Of a stretch of 64,000 bases of DNA, positions 17,918-27,768 are shown one piece after another. The position numbers and the translations under genes are program-made. The notes under the pieces are model-generated. The model was not told the origin of the DNA, did no database searches, and was given only the letters and a program-made list of their open reading frames with translations. Source of the stretch: Paraburkholderia sp. Tr-20389 (GTDB lineage: Bacteria; Pseudomonadota; Gammaproteobacteria; Burkholderiales; Burkholderiaceae); NCBI RefSeq assembly GCF_017104565.1, contig NZ_JAAGPD010000024.1:1-64000 (forward strand), written 5' to 3'. How positions within the stretch are numbered: position 1 is the stretch's first letter; each line of letters opens with the position of its first letter.

Positions 17918-18274
17918 TTACTGGCCGACCGGGCGGATCGTCAGTGCGTTCTTCACGGACGTTACACCCTGGACGCCCTGGGCGACTTCCGTTGCCTTGT
18001 CGACTTGCGGCTGCTCCGGCACCGAGCCCTGCAGCACCACAGCGCCGCTCTTCGCGCGAACCGTGATGTTGGAGACGCTGATGTCCTTCGACTTCGCCAG
18101 TGCGCTGCGCACCTTCTTGGCGAGCGCACGGTCAGCCGACTTGGCTGCCTTCGAAGTCTGCTTGGCGCTCGGTTGAGCCGTCATGTCGGCATCGCTTGCC
18201 TGAGCATAGGCGTTGACCGATGCGAGAACCACGAGTGCTGCGCCTACCATCTTGATTGCCTGGATCGCCTTCAT
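17918..18274 (-). CDS. Periplasmic BON-domain protein (OsmY-like)
   Basis: This small 118-residue secreted protein has a signal peptide (1-24, ending NAYA). A Lys/Ala/Ser-rich spacer follows, then one BON domain (about residues 48-115) with the usual pattern: VRSALAKSKDISVSNI, a central GAVVLQGSVPE and a closing GVTSVKNALTI. BON domains are thought to bind phospholipid or envelope components, and relatives such as OsmY are osmotic or stress induced. It is monocistronic, ended by the hairpin at 17833-17864. Confidence 0.85.
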   Translation of the reverse strand: MKAIQAIKMVGAALVVLASVNAYAQASDADMTAQPSAKQTSKAAKSADRALAKKVRSALAKSKDISVSNITVRAKSGAVVLQGSVPEQPQVDKATEVAQGVQGVTSVKNALTIRPVGQ

Positions 18275-18651
18275 TCACTTTCTCCTGTTGTCATGATTTG
18301 CGACGGTGTCGCGCCTGAAACGCGCCCGGCGAGCGGGTTCTTCACGCGCGATACCACTGCACTACCACTTCTTTACTTCGGGGATGAAAACGGCTGCGGT
18401 TGTCTACGCATCGGGTGGTTTGCCGATAGAACGGGCACACCTGAATCACCGATGCGGCTGGCTGGACAGTAACGATACCTCAATTGGTTCCATGGTGAAG
18501 ACTAAGGGTCGCCGTGATGAGGCATTGCTACAACGGATCGATGCCGTTTGCACCATCCGGCGTGCGCCGTGCATGGAATCGCGCGGCACGCCATCATGCT
18601 GCAAACGGCCCGGTCCGACGGGCCTCGACTGCACTTCCGGCACATCATCGC
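18275..18651. other. Intergenic region between divergent BON and glycosylase genes
   Basis: This 377-bp gap should hold the promoters of both divergent genes. AGGAGAAAGTG precedes the BON start on the minus strand. Open frames here are short or are 5' extensions of the glycosylase frame with no family similarity. No repeat or RNA gene seen. Confidence 0.5.
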
Positions 18652-19293
18652 ATGGCGACGACGACGCTTTCCCTCGTTCCTCTACATCGCAACGATCTAC
18701 CCGTCGATACGGTTGACCTTGCACGCTTCTTACTGGGTAAATACCTGGTCCACGATCTGCTCGAAGGGCGGACTGCGGGGAGGATCGTCGAGACGGAGGC
18801 CTATCCCGTCGGCGATTCGACCAATCATGCATATCCGGGGCGGCGCGCGTACAACGGCTCGATGTTCCTCGAGCACGGACACGCCTACGTGCGTCTCACG
18901 TACGGCATCTACAACGTGATCAACGTGGTCAGCGAGCGCGAAGGCACGGGCGCCGCCGTGCTGATCCGGGCGCTCGAACCCATGGAAGGCATCGAGTGTA
19001 TGCAGGCGCGCCGGCCCGGCACGAAGCCGCGGGATCTGACGCGTGGGCCAGGACGGCTCGCGCTGGCGCTCGGCATTGGAGCTGGCTTCGACGGTGTCGA
19101 TCTGTGTACGGGACACGGGCTGTGGCTCGGCGCGGCAGGCGGCGCGCGCACGCCGCCGTCGCCGTTCGCCGTCACGACGCGCATCGGCATCGCGCGCGAA
19201 ACGCACCGGCTGCTGCGCTTTTTTGTGCCCGGCAGCCCGTTCGTCAGCGGGCCGCGCAAGCTGCTGACGGGCGGGGGGCCAGCGTCCGGGTGA
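18652..19293 (+). CDS. mpg: DNA-3-methyladenine glycosylase (Mpg/AAG family)
   Basis: This 213-residue base-excision repair enzyme removes alkylated and deaminated purines. The Mpg fold is recognised by [14 protein letters not shown], the active-site segment RIVETEAYP (residues 44-52, holding the catalytic Glu), the [15 protein letters not shown] strand and the [12 protein letters not shown] segment. The start at 18652 ([13 protein letters not shown]) gives the standard length; the frame is open upstream but that part is unlike the family. The gene stands alone. Confidence 0.9.
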   Translation: MATTTLSLVPLHRNDLPVDTVDLARFLLGKYLVHDLLEGRTAGRIVETEAYPVGDSTNHAYPGRRAYNGSMFLEHGHAYVRLTYGIYNVINVVSEREGTGAAVLIRALEPMEGIECMQARRPGTKPRDLTRGPGRLALALGIGAGFDGVDLCTGHGLWLGAAGGARTPPSPFAVTTRIGIARETHRLLRFFVPGSPFVSGPRKLLTGGGPASG

Positions 19294-19525
19294 CGTGACC
19301 TTGGCTTTTCGCCGTATAAGGCGTGGTGCGTCCCGACATTATTACGCCGCGCTATCACGGGAATTGACGGGCGCTTGCAGGACGACGTGACTTTTGCAAA
19401 CAGCGCAATTAAGTATCTCCGGAATAGGGGTTTTCCCTTGGTCGGCCGGTGGCTAAACTGGCTTCACTCGCTTCACAAACAGATGAGTGAAGCACCTGAC
19501 AAAACAACTTCTGGAGGTAGTTACC

Positions 19526-19852
19526 ATGAAATCGCTGATCAAGGCTGTTGCACTCGCTGCTGTTCTCGCCGTTCCCGCTGTGTCGTTCGCCCAGTCGAAC
19601 CAACCCGTGACCCGCGCTGAAGTCCGCGCGCAACTGGTCCAGCTCGAAAAGGCAGGCTACAACCCGGCGACGGCTGTCGACTCGACCTATCCGGCCGATA
19701 TCCAGGCTGCCGAAGCGCGCGTCTCGGCTCAAAACGGTGCAGTGGCGCAAGCCGCCGTCGCCGATACCGGCTACGGCGCATCGACCAACGGTTCGTCGCA
19801 AGCGGGCGCGAAGACGCTGAACCCGGCTCAAGACGTGTACTTCGGGCATTAA
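19526..19852 (+). CDS. DUF4148 small secreted protein
   Basis: This 108-residue protein has a signal peptide (1-22, ending VSFA) and the DUF4148 core: TRAEVRAQLVQLEKAGYNP, then YPADIQAAEARV. The family is almost confined to Burkholderiales, is present in many paralogues per genome and has no known function. A strong ribosome site (GGAGGT, 8 bp upstream) fixes the start. It appears monocistronic, with an upstream leader of about 230 bp. Confidence 0.9.
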   Translation: MKSLIKAVALAAVLAVPAVSFAQSNQPVTRAEVRAQLVQLEKAGYNPATAVDSTYPADIQAAEARVSAQNGAVAQAAVADTGYGASTNGSSQAGAKTLNPAQDVYFGH

Positions 19853-20024
19853 TCGACGCTTCAACAAACCGGGCCGCAGTGTTCACGGCCCGGCGTGTGC
19901 GGCTTCGGCGCAGGCATGAAGCGCAGATGACAGACATTCAGACGGCGGCGCGGTGAGGACAGAAAAACGTTCTCCGTGCCGCCGTCTACGAAAGCATGAA
20001 CCTCCGCCGCCCGCAAGGTGGCTT

Positions 20025-20053
20025 AGCCCAACCTCGCGGATTGGGCTTTTTTT
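20025..20053 (+). terminator. Rho-independent terminator downstream of the DUF4148 gene
   Basis: A stem AGCCCAA/TTGGGCT with a 9-nt loop is followed by a run of seven T on the plus strand. It lies 170 bp after the DUF4148 stop and 50 bp before the convergent CBS gene end. A GC-rich hairpin without a U-run (about 19869-19893) lies between. Confidence 0.85.
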
Positions 20054-20102
20054 GTTGGCTTGCGGCGCCGGGCGAAGCAGACGCGTAGCGGCTATCGAGC
20101 CG

Positions 20103-20537
20103 TCATGCGCCGTGGATGTAGTGCTCCAGCTGCTGGATCGTGAACTGCTGTTCGGCGATGATGTTCTTCACGAGGTCGCCGATCGACACCATGCCGATCA
20201 GGTCGTCGTTCTCCATGACGGGCAGGTGACGCATGCGGCGCTCCGTCATCAGCGCCATGCATTCGTCCGTGGTCTGCTCCGGGCGCACGAAGCGCACGGC
20301 GCTGCTCATGATGTCGCGTACGGGCGTTGTCTTCGACGAACGGTCCATCAGCACGATCTTGCGCGCATAGTCGCGTTCGGTGACGATCCCCGCGATCGCC
20401 CCGTTTTCCTTGACGATCAGCGCACCGATCTGTTTCTCGGCCATCAGCTTGACGGCGTTGTAGACGGAATCGGCGGCTTCGATCGTGTAGACGTCTTGAG
20501 TCGGCTTCGATTTGAGGACTTGTGCAACGCTAGTCAT
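20103..20537 (-). CDS. Tandem CBS-domain protein
   Basis: This 144-residue cytoplasmic protein is made of two CBS motifs forming one Bateman module. The first has VYTIEAADSVYNAVKLMAEK and GALIVKENGAIAGIVTERD, the second RPEQTTDECMALMTERRMRH and LIGMVSIGDLVK. Such stand-alone modules bind adenosine nucleotides and act as energy sensors or regulators. The start is the ATG at 20537; a longer in-frame version adds an unrelated Arg/His-rich stretch. No neighbour suggests a partner. Confidence 0.87.
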   Translation of the reverse strand: MTSVAQVLKSKPTQDVYTIEAADSVYNAVKLMAEKQIGALIVKENGAIAGIVTERDYARKIVLMDRSSKTTPVRDIMSSAVRFVRPEQTTDECMALMTERRMRHLPVMENDDLIGMVSIGDLVKNIIAEQQFTIQQLEHYIHGA

Positions 20538-20877
20538 GGAGCGGCTCCGTTTGCAGTGCAGCACGCCCGGTCGCGGCGCGCTGGGGTGAAGGAGAGGCAC
20601 GTCAAGCGCAGATCAAGCGCAAGTCAAGTATAGGCGTGGACGGGAGCGGCGGCGACGCTCGCTTCGCCTGGTTTCGTGTGGCGCGGCACGCATGCCATGC
20701 GAAGCGACCGTTCGCAGGGGCCGGGGCGGCGCGTTGCATGGATGGAATGCACCGTATTGCCCATGTGCACCAATGCGAAGCGGCTGCCAGGTACAATTAG
20801 GCGTTTAGCGGTAAACTCCGCTTCTGTACTTTATCCCCGGTAGTGCACGGGTTCATGTCCGCAATTCCGTTACCGCC
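20538..20877. other. Intergenic region between divergent CBS and ribA genes
   Basis: This 340-bp gap carries the promoters of both genes. A TACAAT -10-like hexamer at 20792-20797 fits a ribA promoter, though I see no good -35 at the right distance. There is no FMN-riboswitch signature and no supported gene. Confidence 0.45.
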
Positions 20878-21525
20878 ATGCCCATGTCTCACGATCCGTC
20901 GCAAGCTGACGGCGCAATCACCGGCGAATGCGTCACGCTCGACGCGACCGCCATGCTTCCCACCCGCTACGGCACCTTCAAATCTTACGTGTTTCGCGTG
21001 AACGACTCGGGCGCCGAGCATTTCGCGCTCGTCATGGGCGATGTCGAGAGCCAGCAGTCGGTGCTGACGCGTCTGCATTCCGAGTGTCTGACGGGCGATG
21101 TGCTCGGCTCATACCGCTGCGACTGCGGCGAGCAGCTCGATCTCGCGCTGCGTTATATCGCAGCGGAAGGGTGTGGCGTGCTGCTGTATCTGCGCGGTCA
21201 CGAAGGACGCGGCATCGGCCTGTCGAACAAGATCCGCGCGTATGCGCTGCAGGAGCAGGGACGAGACACCGTCGAGGCGAATCTCGATCTCGGCCTGCCC
21301 GACGATTCGCGCGAATACGATTCGGCGGCGGCCATCCTGCGTTTGCTGAAGGTCACCTCCGTGCGCCTGATGAGCAACAACCCGAAGAAGTTCGACTCGC
21401 TGTCGAAGCACGGCATTCCTGTCTGCGAACGTGTTGCACTCGCCATTCCGATGCGCGAGGAGAACGAACGCTACATCCGCACCAAGCAGGTGAAGTTTGG
21501 GCACTATTTTGAAGAGAACGAGTGA
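20878..21525 (+). CDS. ribA: GTP cyclohydrolase II (riboflavin synthesis)
   Basis: RibA opens GTP to 2,5-diamino-6-ribosylamino-4-pyrimidinone 5'-phosphate, the first committed riboflavin step. The zinc ligands C70, C81 and C83 lie in the [20 protein letters not shown] segment. The catalytic and GTP-contact motif [10 protein letters not shown] and the late MSNNPKK motif are all present. At 215 residues it is a stand-alone RibA rather than a RibBA fusion. The start could be the ATG at 20878 or 20884. A bidirectional terminator follows. Confidence 0.95.
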   Translation: MPMSHDPSQADGAITGECVTLDATAMLPTRYGTFKSYVFRVNDSGAEHFALVMGDVESQQSVLTRLHSECLTGDVLGSYRCDCGEQLDLALRYIAAEGCGVLLYLRGHEGRGIGLSNKIRAYALQEQGRDTVEANLDLGLPDDSREYDSAAAILRLLKVTSVRLMSNNPKKFDSLSKHGIPVCERVALAIPMREENERYIRTKQVKFGHYFEENE

Positions 21526-21580
21526 CGTCGTTGTTGCTTCCGGCTCGATGCGATAGCAGCAATAGCCGTAGCAACACGCC

Positions 21581-21610
21581 AAAAGGCCTCGCAGATTGCG
21601 AGGCCTTTTT
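21581..21610. terminator. Bidirectional Rho-independent terminator between ribA and the NmrA-like gene
   Basis: A 12-bp stem AAAAGGCCTCGC/GCGAGGCCTTTT with a 5-nt loop is flanked by T-runs in both orientations. It lies between two convergent genes and should stop both. Confidence 0.9.
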
Positions 21611-21634
21611 ACTTTCGATGGCGTAACGAGCACG

Positions 21635-22516
21635 TCACGCGTCGACGGTACGTATCAGCGTGGCGAAAACATCCCGCAAATCCGTCGTGCCGAAGCGCCG
21701 CTCGCTGCGCGGATCGACATCGATACGTCCGGCGTTCTGTGCGTCGTAGAGATCCGTGATGAGCTTGGCGTGATTCGCACCGAGGCCTGCACGCAGCATC
21801 GTCGCCGTCCATTCGCCTCGCGGCAGGGCGAGCGCGGCGATGTCGCGTGCCGCTGCTTCGCTCAACGCGCCGGCGACATCGTTGGCATCGTAACGGCGTG
21901 GGCCTTCGATACTCACGATGCGAACGCCATCGTCATCACGCCCTTCGGCGAGCAATTGTGCGGCAAGCACGCCGACATCATGCGCGGCCACCGTCGCAAA
22001 CGGCCTGTCGAGGGGATGATGAAGACTGGGCAGCCGTCCCGTCGAAAGCGCGACGGGCAGCACGCGCGCCCAGTTGTGCATGTGTTCCGCCGAGCGCAGC
22101 AGCGTGAGGCGCGGCACGCTCTCACTGAACGCCGCTTCGAGATCGTGGAACAGCATCGTGATACCCGTGCCTTCATGCAGTTCGGCGCCATAGTCGGACA
22201 GCGCGACGACGTGCAGATGCGGGTGCGTCCGCAACGCACGCGCGGCCGTTGCGATCATCCGATGCATCGCGACGGCCGGATCAGGGTCGTCATGCGGCAA
22301 CGGACACAGCATCTGCACAGCATGCGCACCATCGAGCGCGCGCTGCAACGACGCTTCATCGCCGAGATCGCCGTGCACGACTTCGCAGCCGATATGCGTG
22401 AGCCCGTCGCTTTTCGCCGTGTCGCGCACGACGGCGCGCACCGCGTGCCCGGCATTGCGCAACGCCGTTGCAGTCGCGCGTCCCACGTTGCCTGATGCGC
22501 CAAAAATCACATACAT
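21635..22516 (-). CDS. NmrA-like NAD(P)-binding oxidoreductase/regulator
   Basis: This 293-residue atypical short-chain dehydrogenase has an N-terminal Rossmann motif (GASGNVGRATATAL) and the NmrA pattern of short loops and no clear catalytic Tyr-Lys pair. Relatives are QorB-like quinone reductases or redox-sensing regulators. GAGGAG upstream fixes the start at 22516. It faces an AraC-family regulator across a 185-bp gap, so that regulator probably controls it. The substrate is unknown. Confidence 0.8.
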   Translation of the reverse strand: MYVIFGASGNVGRATATALRNAGHAVRAVVRDTAKSDGLTHIGCEVVHGDLGDEASLQRALDGAHAVQMLCPLPHDDPDPAVAMHRMIATAARALRTHPHLHVVALSDYGAELHEGTGITMLFHDLEAAFSESVPRLTLLRSAEHMHNWARVLPVALSTGRLPSLHHPLDRPFATVAAHDVGVLAAQLLAEGRDDDGVRIVSIEGPRRYDANDVAGALSEAAARDIAALALPRGEWTATMLRAGLGANHAKLITDLYDAQNAGRIDVDPRSERRFGTTDLRDVFATLIRTVDA

Positions 22517-22701
22517 CGTCCATCTCCTCGGTTTCGGTGCCATCAAGCGTACGAGTCAACAAGACGGGAAGCGCGCATGAAAAGATGACGCGCAGCAGAT
22601 CCGGATGACGATCTGCGCATCGCATTGGCACCACGAAAACCATGACGCCAGCACGCCGGCGCAAAACGCAGCACAATGCGGCAATCGGATGATGGAACGA
22701 G

Positions 22702-23568
22702 ATGCAAGCGATGAATGCCGTTCCCCCTGTATTGGTACCGCACTCGGGCGCACGCGAAAGCCTGCTGTCGAGCGCGTCGCTCGGCTGGTCGGGATTCGGC
22801 GCGGAACTGCTGGGGATATCGGCGGGCATGCATCGCCTGCCGGCGATCGCCGAGCATCGCGTCGGCGTGCATGTCGGCGCGCCCGTGCGTGCCGTCTGCC
22901 GATGCGACGGCCAGCGCGCCGCGCGCATCCAGGCGCATGGCGACGCCGATGTGGTTCCCGCGGGCGTCGACGGCGAATGGTCCGACGATGCAAGCTGCAC
23001 GGTGCTGCGCATCTGGTTCGCGGATAACTTCGTGCGCGCGACAGTCGATCAACTCGGCGTGCGCGGCGCGCAACAGCACATTCGGCCGCAGTTTCAGCTA
23101 CGCGACGCGCGCGTGCAGCATCTGGCGTGGGCGATGCGCGCGGAACTGGAAGCCGAGCACGCTTCCGATCCGCTTTACGCCGAGAGTCTGTGCACGGCGA
23201 TGATCGTGCGGCTCGCGGGCGCCGCGATGCCTGACGACGGCAAGCGGCGCACCTTGTCGACGCGCGCTGCGGCGCGCGTGATCGACTACATCGAGGCGCA
23301 TCTCGACGAACGTCTGACGCTGACCGCACTGGCCGCGCTCGTCGAACTGAGCGTGCCGCATTTCAAGGTGCTGTTTCGCGAAACCATGGGGATGCCCTTG
23401 CATCGGCACGTGGTGCAGCGGCGCGTCGAGCGCGCGAGAGAACTGCTGTTGCAAGGCGGTTCGAGCGCGAGTCAGATCGCACTCGAAGTCGGCTTTGCGC
23501 ATCAGAGCCATATGGCGCACTGGATGAAGCGCCTGCTGGGCGTGACGCCGCGCGAGATCGTGCGCTAG
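22702..23568 (+). CDS. AraC-family transcriptional regulator
   Basis: The protein has 288 residues. The last 100 form the AraC/XylS DNA-binding domain with two helix-turn-helix units: LTLTALAALVELSVPHFKVL and SSASQIALEVGFAHQSHMAH, closing with LLGVTPREIVR. The N-terminal part is a poorly conserved effector domain without a recognisable ligand motif. It is divergent from the NmrA-like gene, its probable target. Confidence 0.87.
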   Translation: MQAMNAVPPVLVPHSGARESLLSSASLGWSGFGAELLGISAGMHRLPAIAEHRVGVHVGAPVRAVCRCDGQRAARIQAHGDADVVPAGVDGEWSDDASCTVLRIWFADNFVRATVDQLGVRGAQQHIRPQFQLRDARVQHLAWAMRAELEAEHASDPLYAESLCTAMIVRLAGAAMPDDGKRRTLSTRAAARVIDYIEAHLDERLTLTALAALVELSVPHFKVLFRETMGMPLHRHVVQRRVERARELLLQGGSSASQIALEVGFAHQSHMAHWMKRLLGVTPREIVR

Positions 23569-23591
23569 CGTCGGCGTCGTGCGTTGCGAGT

Positions 23592-26075
23592 TCAGCTTTT
23601 GACGCGCGTCGACGAAGGATCGTACGGTGCTTTCAGATGCAGCGTGGCAGGCAGCAGTTCGCCCGCCACGTCGATCTGATAACGGCCGCTTGTGAGCCAC
23701 GCGTCGTCGAGCGCAGCGCCATCGTCGCGTTTGACATAGCCCATCGCGACAGGGCATCCAAGCGTATGCCCGAACGCCGCCGACGACACGAAGCCAACGG
23801 CCACGCCGTCGCGCATGATGGCTTCGCCGCCCCACAGCATGCGATCGCTCGCGCCGTCGGCGGTGAGCACGACGAGGCGTCGATGCAACGGCTCGCCGCG
23901 CAACCTGACGAGCGCTTCGCGCCCAATGAAAGACGTGTCCTTGTCGAGCCTGCAGGCAAACGCGAGACCCGCTTCGAACGGATTCGTATCCGGCGACAGT
24001 TCGCGTCCCCACGCACGATAACCTTTTTCGATCCGCAATGAATCGAGCGCGTAATAGCCCGCGTTTTTCAGCCCGAACTGCTTGCCTGCGGCATGCAGCG
24101 TTTCATATACGCCGACCGCGAACTCGACGGGCACATACAGTTCCCAGCCGAGTTCGCCGACATACGTGATGCGCGTCGCGCGCACGGTCGCATAGCCGAT
24201 ATCGACTTCGCGGCTCTGTCCGAACGCGAACGCCTCGTTGCGCCAGTCGGCCTTCGACACGCTCGTGAGCAGATCGCGCGCACGCGGTCCCATCACGGCG
24301 AGCACCGCGTATTGGCTCGTCACGTCGACGAGCATGCAATGTCTGTCGGGCGGAATGCGTCCGTCGATCGCGTCGAAGTCGCGCGTGGTTTGCGCGGAGC
24401 CCGTGACGAGCAGGTATTGGTCGTCGCTCAGACGCGTGAGCGTGAAGTCCGATTCATAGCCGCCGCGCTCGTTCAGCATGCCCGTATAGACGGCTGTGCC
24501 CGGCGGCACCGCGACATCGTTCGCGACGATCTGTTGCAGCACCGCTTCGGCATCGCGTCCCTTGACGAGAAACTTGGAGAAGGACGTGAGATCGAACAGC
24601 GCGACGCCTTCACGACACGCGCGATGTTCCTCGCCGCTCCACGGCAGCCAGTTCTGCTGACCGAACGAATAGTCGATGCGGGCCTGGTCGCGCGTCGGTG
24701 CAAAGAAGTTCGCGCGCTCCCAGCCCATCTTGCTGCCGAAGCATGCGCCGTCGTCGCGCAGCAGCGCATACAGCGGCGAGCGGCGGAAGGGGCGCGCGCT
24801 ATCGAGTTCGCGATTCGGCCAGGGCATCGCGTAGTGCAGGCCGAGCGTCTCCTTCACGCGGTCGTGCAGCCATGTATCGTTGCCGTTGAAGCGCGCAAAG
24901 CGGCGGATGTCGACGGGCCACAGATCCATCGTCGGCTCGCCCGCGACGATCCACTCGGCGAGCGCCATGCCCGCGCCGCCCGCCGACGCGATGCCCATCG
25001 AGTTGAAGCCCGCGCCGACATAGAAGTTGCGCAGCTCCGGTGCTTCGCCGAGCATGAAGTTGTTGTCGGGCGTGAATGACTCGGGGCCGTTGTAGAACTG
25101 GCGCACCTGCGCCGTTTCCAGCGCGGGCACGCGTTGCAGCGCGTTCTCCATCAGGATCTGGAATTGATCCCAGTCGTCGGGCAGCAACTGGAACTCGAAG
25201 TTCTCGGGTATGCCGTTCATGCCCCACGGTTTCGCGTCGGGTTCGAAGCCGCCCATCACGAGTCCGCCCACTTCCTCCTTGAAGTAGATGTAGCCGTCCG
25301 GGTCGCGCATCACGGGCAGGTCGGGGTGCACGCCCTCGATGCGGTCGGTGACGATGTAGTAGTGCTCGGCCGAATGCAGCGGCACGGTGACGTCGCACAG
25401 GCGCCCGACCTGCTTCGCCCATTGCCCCGCGCAATTGACGACGATCTCCGCTGCGATCGTGCCTTCGTTGCCTTGCTTGTCGCGCCACGCGACGCCGCTG
25501 GCTACGCGGCCCTTCGCGGCGGGCCGCGTGTGTATCGCGGTGACGCGGGAGTTTTCGACGATGCGCGCGCCGCGCCGGCGTGCGCCGCGCGCGAGCGCCT
25601 GGGTCAGGTCGGTTGGATTCGCCTTGCCGTCGCCGGGCAGCCAGACCGCGCCGAGCAGGTCGTCGGTGCGCATCGGCGGCCACAGTTCGCCGGCTTCCTT
25701 CGGGCCGATCACGTCGCAGGTCACGCCATAGGCGCGCGCGACGGCGGCCGTGCGCCGGAGTTGCGTCATGCGTTCCGCCGTCCTCGCCACCGACAGCGAG
25801 CCGCATTGCTTCCAACCCGTCGCGAGGCCCGTATCGGCCTCGAGTTCCGCATAGAGCGCCGTCGAATAGCGGATCAGCTTCGTCATGCTTTCCTGCGCGC
25901 GCAACTGGCCGACGAGACCGGCCGCGTGCCACGTGGTGCCGCACGACAGCTGGCCCTGTTCGAGCAGCACGACGTCGGTCCAGCCGAGCTTCGTGAGGTG
26001 ATAGGCGACCGAGCATCCGATGATGCCGCCGCCGACGATGACGACACGCGCCTGGGTCGGAAGAGAAGTTGACAT
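23592..26075 (-). CDS. FAD-dependent dimethylglycine/sarcosine dehydrogenase-like enzyme with GcvT domains
   Basis: This 827-residue two-part enzyme has an N-terminal FAD-binding amine oxidoreductase domain (GGGIIGCSVAYHL, residues 15-27) with a TTWHAAGL segment. H50 there corresponds to the histidine that binds FAD covalently in dimethylglycine and sarcosine dehydrogenases. The second half (from about residue 440) is the GcvT-like folate-binding region (ALFDLTSFSKFLVKGRDA, then RIEKGYRAWGRELSPDTNPFE). The enzyme probably demethylates an N-methylated amino acid and passes the methyl carbon to tetrahydrofolate. It is divergent from a DeoR regulator. The exact substrate (dimethylglycine, sarcosine, methylaminobutyrate or another) is undetermined. 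Confidence 0.85.
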   Translation of the reverse strand: MSTSLPTQARVVIVGGGIIGCSVAYHLTKLGWTDVVLLEQGQLSCGTTWHAAGLVGQLRAQESMTKLIRYSTALYAELEADTGLATGWKQCGSLSVARTAERMTQLRRTAAVARAYGVTCDVIGPKEAGELWPPMRTDDLLGAVWLPGDGKANPTDLTQALARGARRRGARIVENSRVTAIHTRPAAKGRVASGVAWRDKQGNEGTIAAEIVVNCAGQWAKQVGRLCDVTVPLHSAEHYYIVTDRIEGVHPDLPVMRDPDGYIYFKEEVGGLVMGGFEPDAKPWGMNGIPENFEFQLLPDDWDQFQILMENALQRVPALETAQVRQFYNGPESFTPDNNFMLGEAPELRNFYVGAGFNSMGIASAGGAGMALAEWIVAGEPTMDLWPVDIRRFARFNGNDTWLHDRVKETLGLHYAMPWPNRELDSARPFRRSPLYALLRDDGACFGSKMGWERANFFAPTRDQARIDYSFGQQNWLPWSGEEHRACREGVALFDLTSFSKFLVKGRDAEAVLQQIVANDVAVPPGTAVYTGMLNERGGYESDFTLTRLSDDQYLLVTGSAQTTRDFDAIDGRIPPDRHCMLVDVTSQYAVLAVMGPRARDLLTSVSKADWRNEAFAFGQSREVDIGYATVRATRITYVGELGWELYVPVEFAVGVYETLHAAGKQFGLKNAGYYALDSLRIEKGYRAWGRELSPDTNPFEAGLAFACRLDKDTSFIGREALVRLRGEPLHRRLVVLTADGASDRMLWGGEAIMRDGVAVGFVSSAAFGHTLGCPVAMGYVKRDDGAALDDAWLTSGRYQIDVAGELLPATLHLKAPYDPSSTRVKS

Positions 26076-26285
26076 GGATGGCGTCTCGCGGGAAATGTGG
26101 AATTAAGTGGAAATGCGTGGATGTGTGTTGCTGCGTACTTTGCCGCAAAAACAATGCAGATGCAATGTCGAAGAACAACTTCACTGACTGCAGTCCCAGG
26201 CAGGATGTGTGGATTTGATTGGATTTATATTGAATTCGCGCGAAAGGGTTTGCTAGACTGGCGCCAATTTCCCGATCCCGCCCTT

Positions 26286-27080
26286 ATGTTCTCCACGCAT
26301 CGACAGAACGAGATCCTGCGGCTCGTCCGCGCACAGCAGACCTGCACGATCACGGATCTGGCCGCCACCTTTGAGGTATCCGACGAGACGATCCGCCGCG
26401 ATCTGAAGCCGCTCGTCGCGGAAGGGTTGCTGGTGAAAGTGCACGGCGGCGTCATGCTGCCCGCGCAGCTCGACGAGCCGCCGTTCCAACGTCGCATGGT
26501 CGAGCAGCGCGACGCGAAACGCGCGATCGCGGCACGCGTCGCGCAACTGATCGAGGATGGCGACTCGCTGATGCTCGACGGCGGCACGACCTGCGTGCAC
26601 ATCGCGCAGGCGCTCGAATCGCACGCGCGCCTCACGGTCGTGACCAACTCGGCCGAGGTCGCGCGCCTGCTTGCGCCGCGCAACGAGAACCGGGTGTTGA
26701 TGGCGGGCGGCGAGTTGCGGGCCGACGATGCATCCGCCGTCGGCGACAGCGCGCTCGCGTTCCTCCGGCAGTTTCATGTGCGCCACGCGATCGTGTCGGT
26801 AACGGCCATCGACGCGAAAGGGCGCTTCATGGATGCCCAGCCCGCCGACGCCGCGCTGGCGCAGGTGGCGTTCGCGCAAGCGGAGCGCCGCATCGTCGCC
26901 GCCGATCACACGAAATTCGGCCATAGCGCGCTCGTGCATGTGTTCGGCGCCGACGGTCTCGACACGCTGGTCACGGATGCCGTGCCGGCGGCCGGGCTGT
27001 CGAAAGTCCTGACGCACGCCGGTGTGGAGATAATCTGTGTGTCGCCCGTTGCCGACGATACAAATGAGGAAGTCGTCTAA
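26286..27080 (+). CDS. DeoR/GlpR-family transcriptional repressor
   Basis: This 264-residue repressor has an N-terminal DeoR helix-turn-helix (THRQNEILRLVRAQQ, then DLAATFEVSDETIRRDL) and a C-terminal sensor domain with the LDGGTTCVHIAQAL motif that usually binds a phosphorylated sugar. I start at the ATG at 26286; a longer frame upstream is unlike the family. The neighbour is an amine dehydrogenase, an unusual pairing for DeoR, but the 210-bp divergent arrangement makes regulation of that gene likely. Confidence 0.86.
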   Translation: MFSTHRQNEILRLVRAQQTCTITDLAATFEVSDETIRRDLKPLVAEGLLVKVHGGVMLPAQLDEPPFQRRMVEQRDAKRAIAARVAQLIEDGDSLMLDGGTTCVHIAQALESHARLTVVTNSAEVARLLAPRNENRVLMAGGELRADDASAVGDSALAFLRQFHVRHAIVSVTAIDAKGRFMDAQPADAALAQVAFAQAERRIVAADHTKFGHSALVHVFGADGLDTLVTDAVPAAGLSKVLTHAGVEIICVSPVADDTNEEVV

Positions 27081-27261
27081 TCGTCCGTAAAGGACTTGCG
27101 TGGCCCGTCGCGTATGAGGCGGAGCGATCCCGCAACGAATTCACGCGCAGGTCGCCCAGCAAGCGCCTGCGCGCAGCCCTAAAGTGCAGTGCCGCAAACG
27201 CCGCTAACCCGGTTGAACGGCAGAGCGGTTTGCGAGCTTACGAGCGTAATGTGCATATGGC

Positions 27262-27282
27262 ACCGATAAGACAGTTATCGGT
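27262..27282. promoter_or_regulatory. Perfect inverted repeat, candidate operator
   Basis: ACCGATAA and TTATCGGT (8-bp arms) are separated by GACAG. Size and symmetry fit a dimeric regulator site. It is in AT-rich DNA about 180 bp after the DeoR-family gene and far from the next supported start. The binding protein is unknown. Confidence 0.4.
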
Positions 27283-27636
27283 ATCATTGGGACGATTTAA
27301 CGAAATGGCCCCCTCGCCACATAAAAATGGCGAGATTAATTGACTGAATCAATTCGTTCTAATAATCTTCACCCCGATTTAAATCGAATGCGTCTGCGGC
27401 GACGCTCGAATTGTTAAATCTCCCAGGTATCTGGCACGAACTTTTATTCTAATGCGTGGAATAGAACACGCAAAAGGGGACGTTCGTGATGCAGTGCCGC
27501 CACGCATCGGCGGATTCGTCCGTCGATCAGCGTTCGGTCGACTATCCGTCATATCCAGCCGCACAAGATGTGCTACGCCTGGCCGGAAAGCGCGTAGCGT
27601 CATGCCTTTCGGGCGTGGCGCCCGGCAATCCAGGCG

Positions 27637-27768
27637 ATGAAGCAGTCAAACGCGCGGGCAGGAAAACGCAAGAAAAAGATTCCGCTGGTACTGCGCGGTC
27701 AAAAGAAGTGGTTTGTGCGCCTGTTTAATTCCCGTCGTTCCATGGCGGGGATCGGAAGCAGGCCTTAA
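27637..27768 (+). CDS. Possible 43-residue basic peptide
   Basis: An ATG-initiated frame gives a very basic peptide (starting MKQSNARAGKRKKK, about 15 Lys/Arg in 43 residues) ending at TAA. The ribosome site is weak (CCAGG). Other frames over the same DNA are also open for short distances, so this may be chance. No family recognised. Confidence 0.2.
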   Translation: MKQSNARAGKRKKKIPLVLRGQKKWFVRLFNSRRSMAGIGSRP

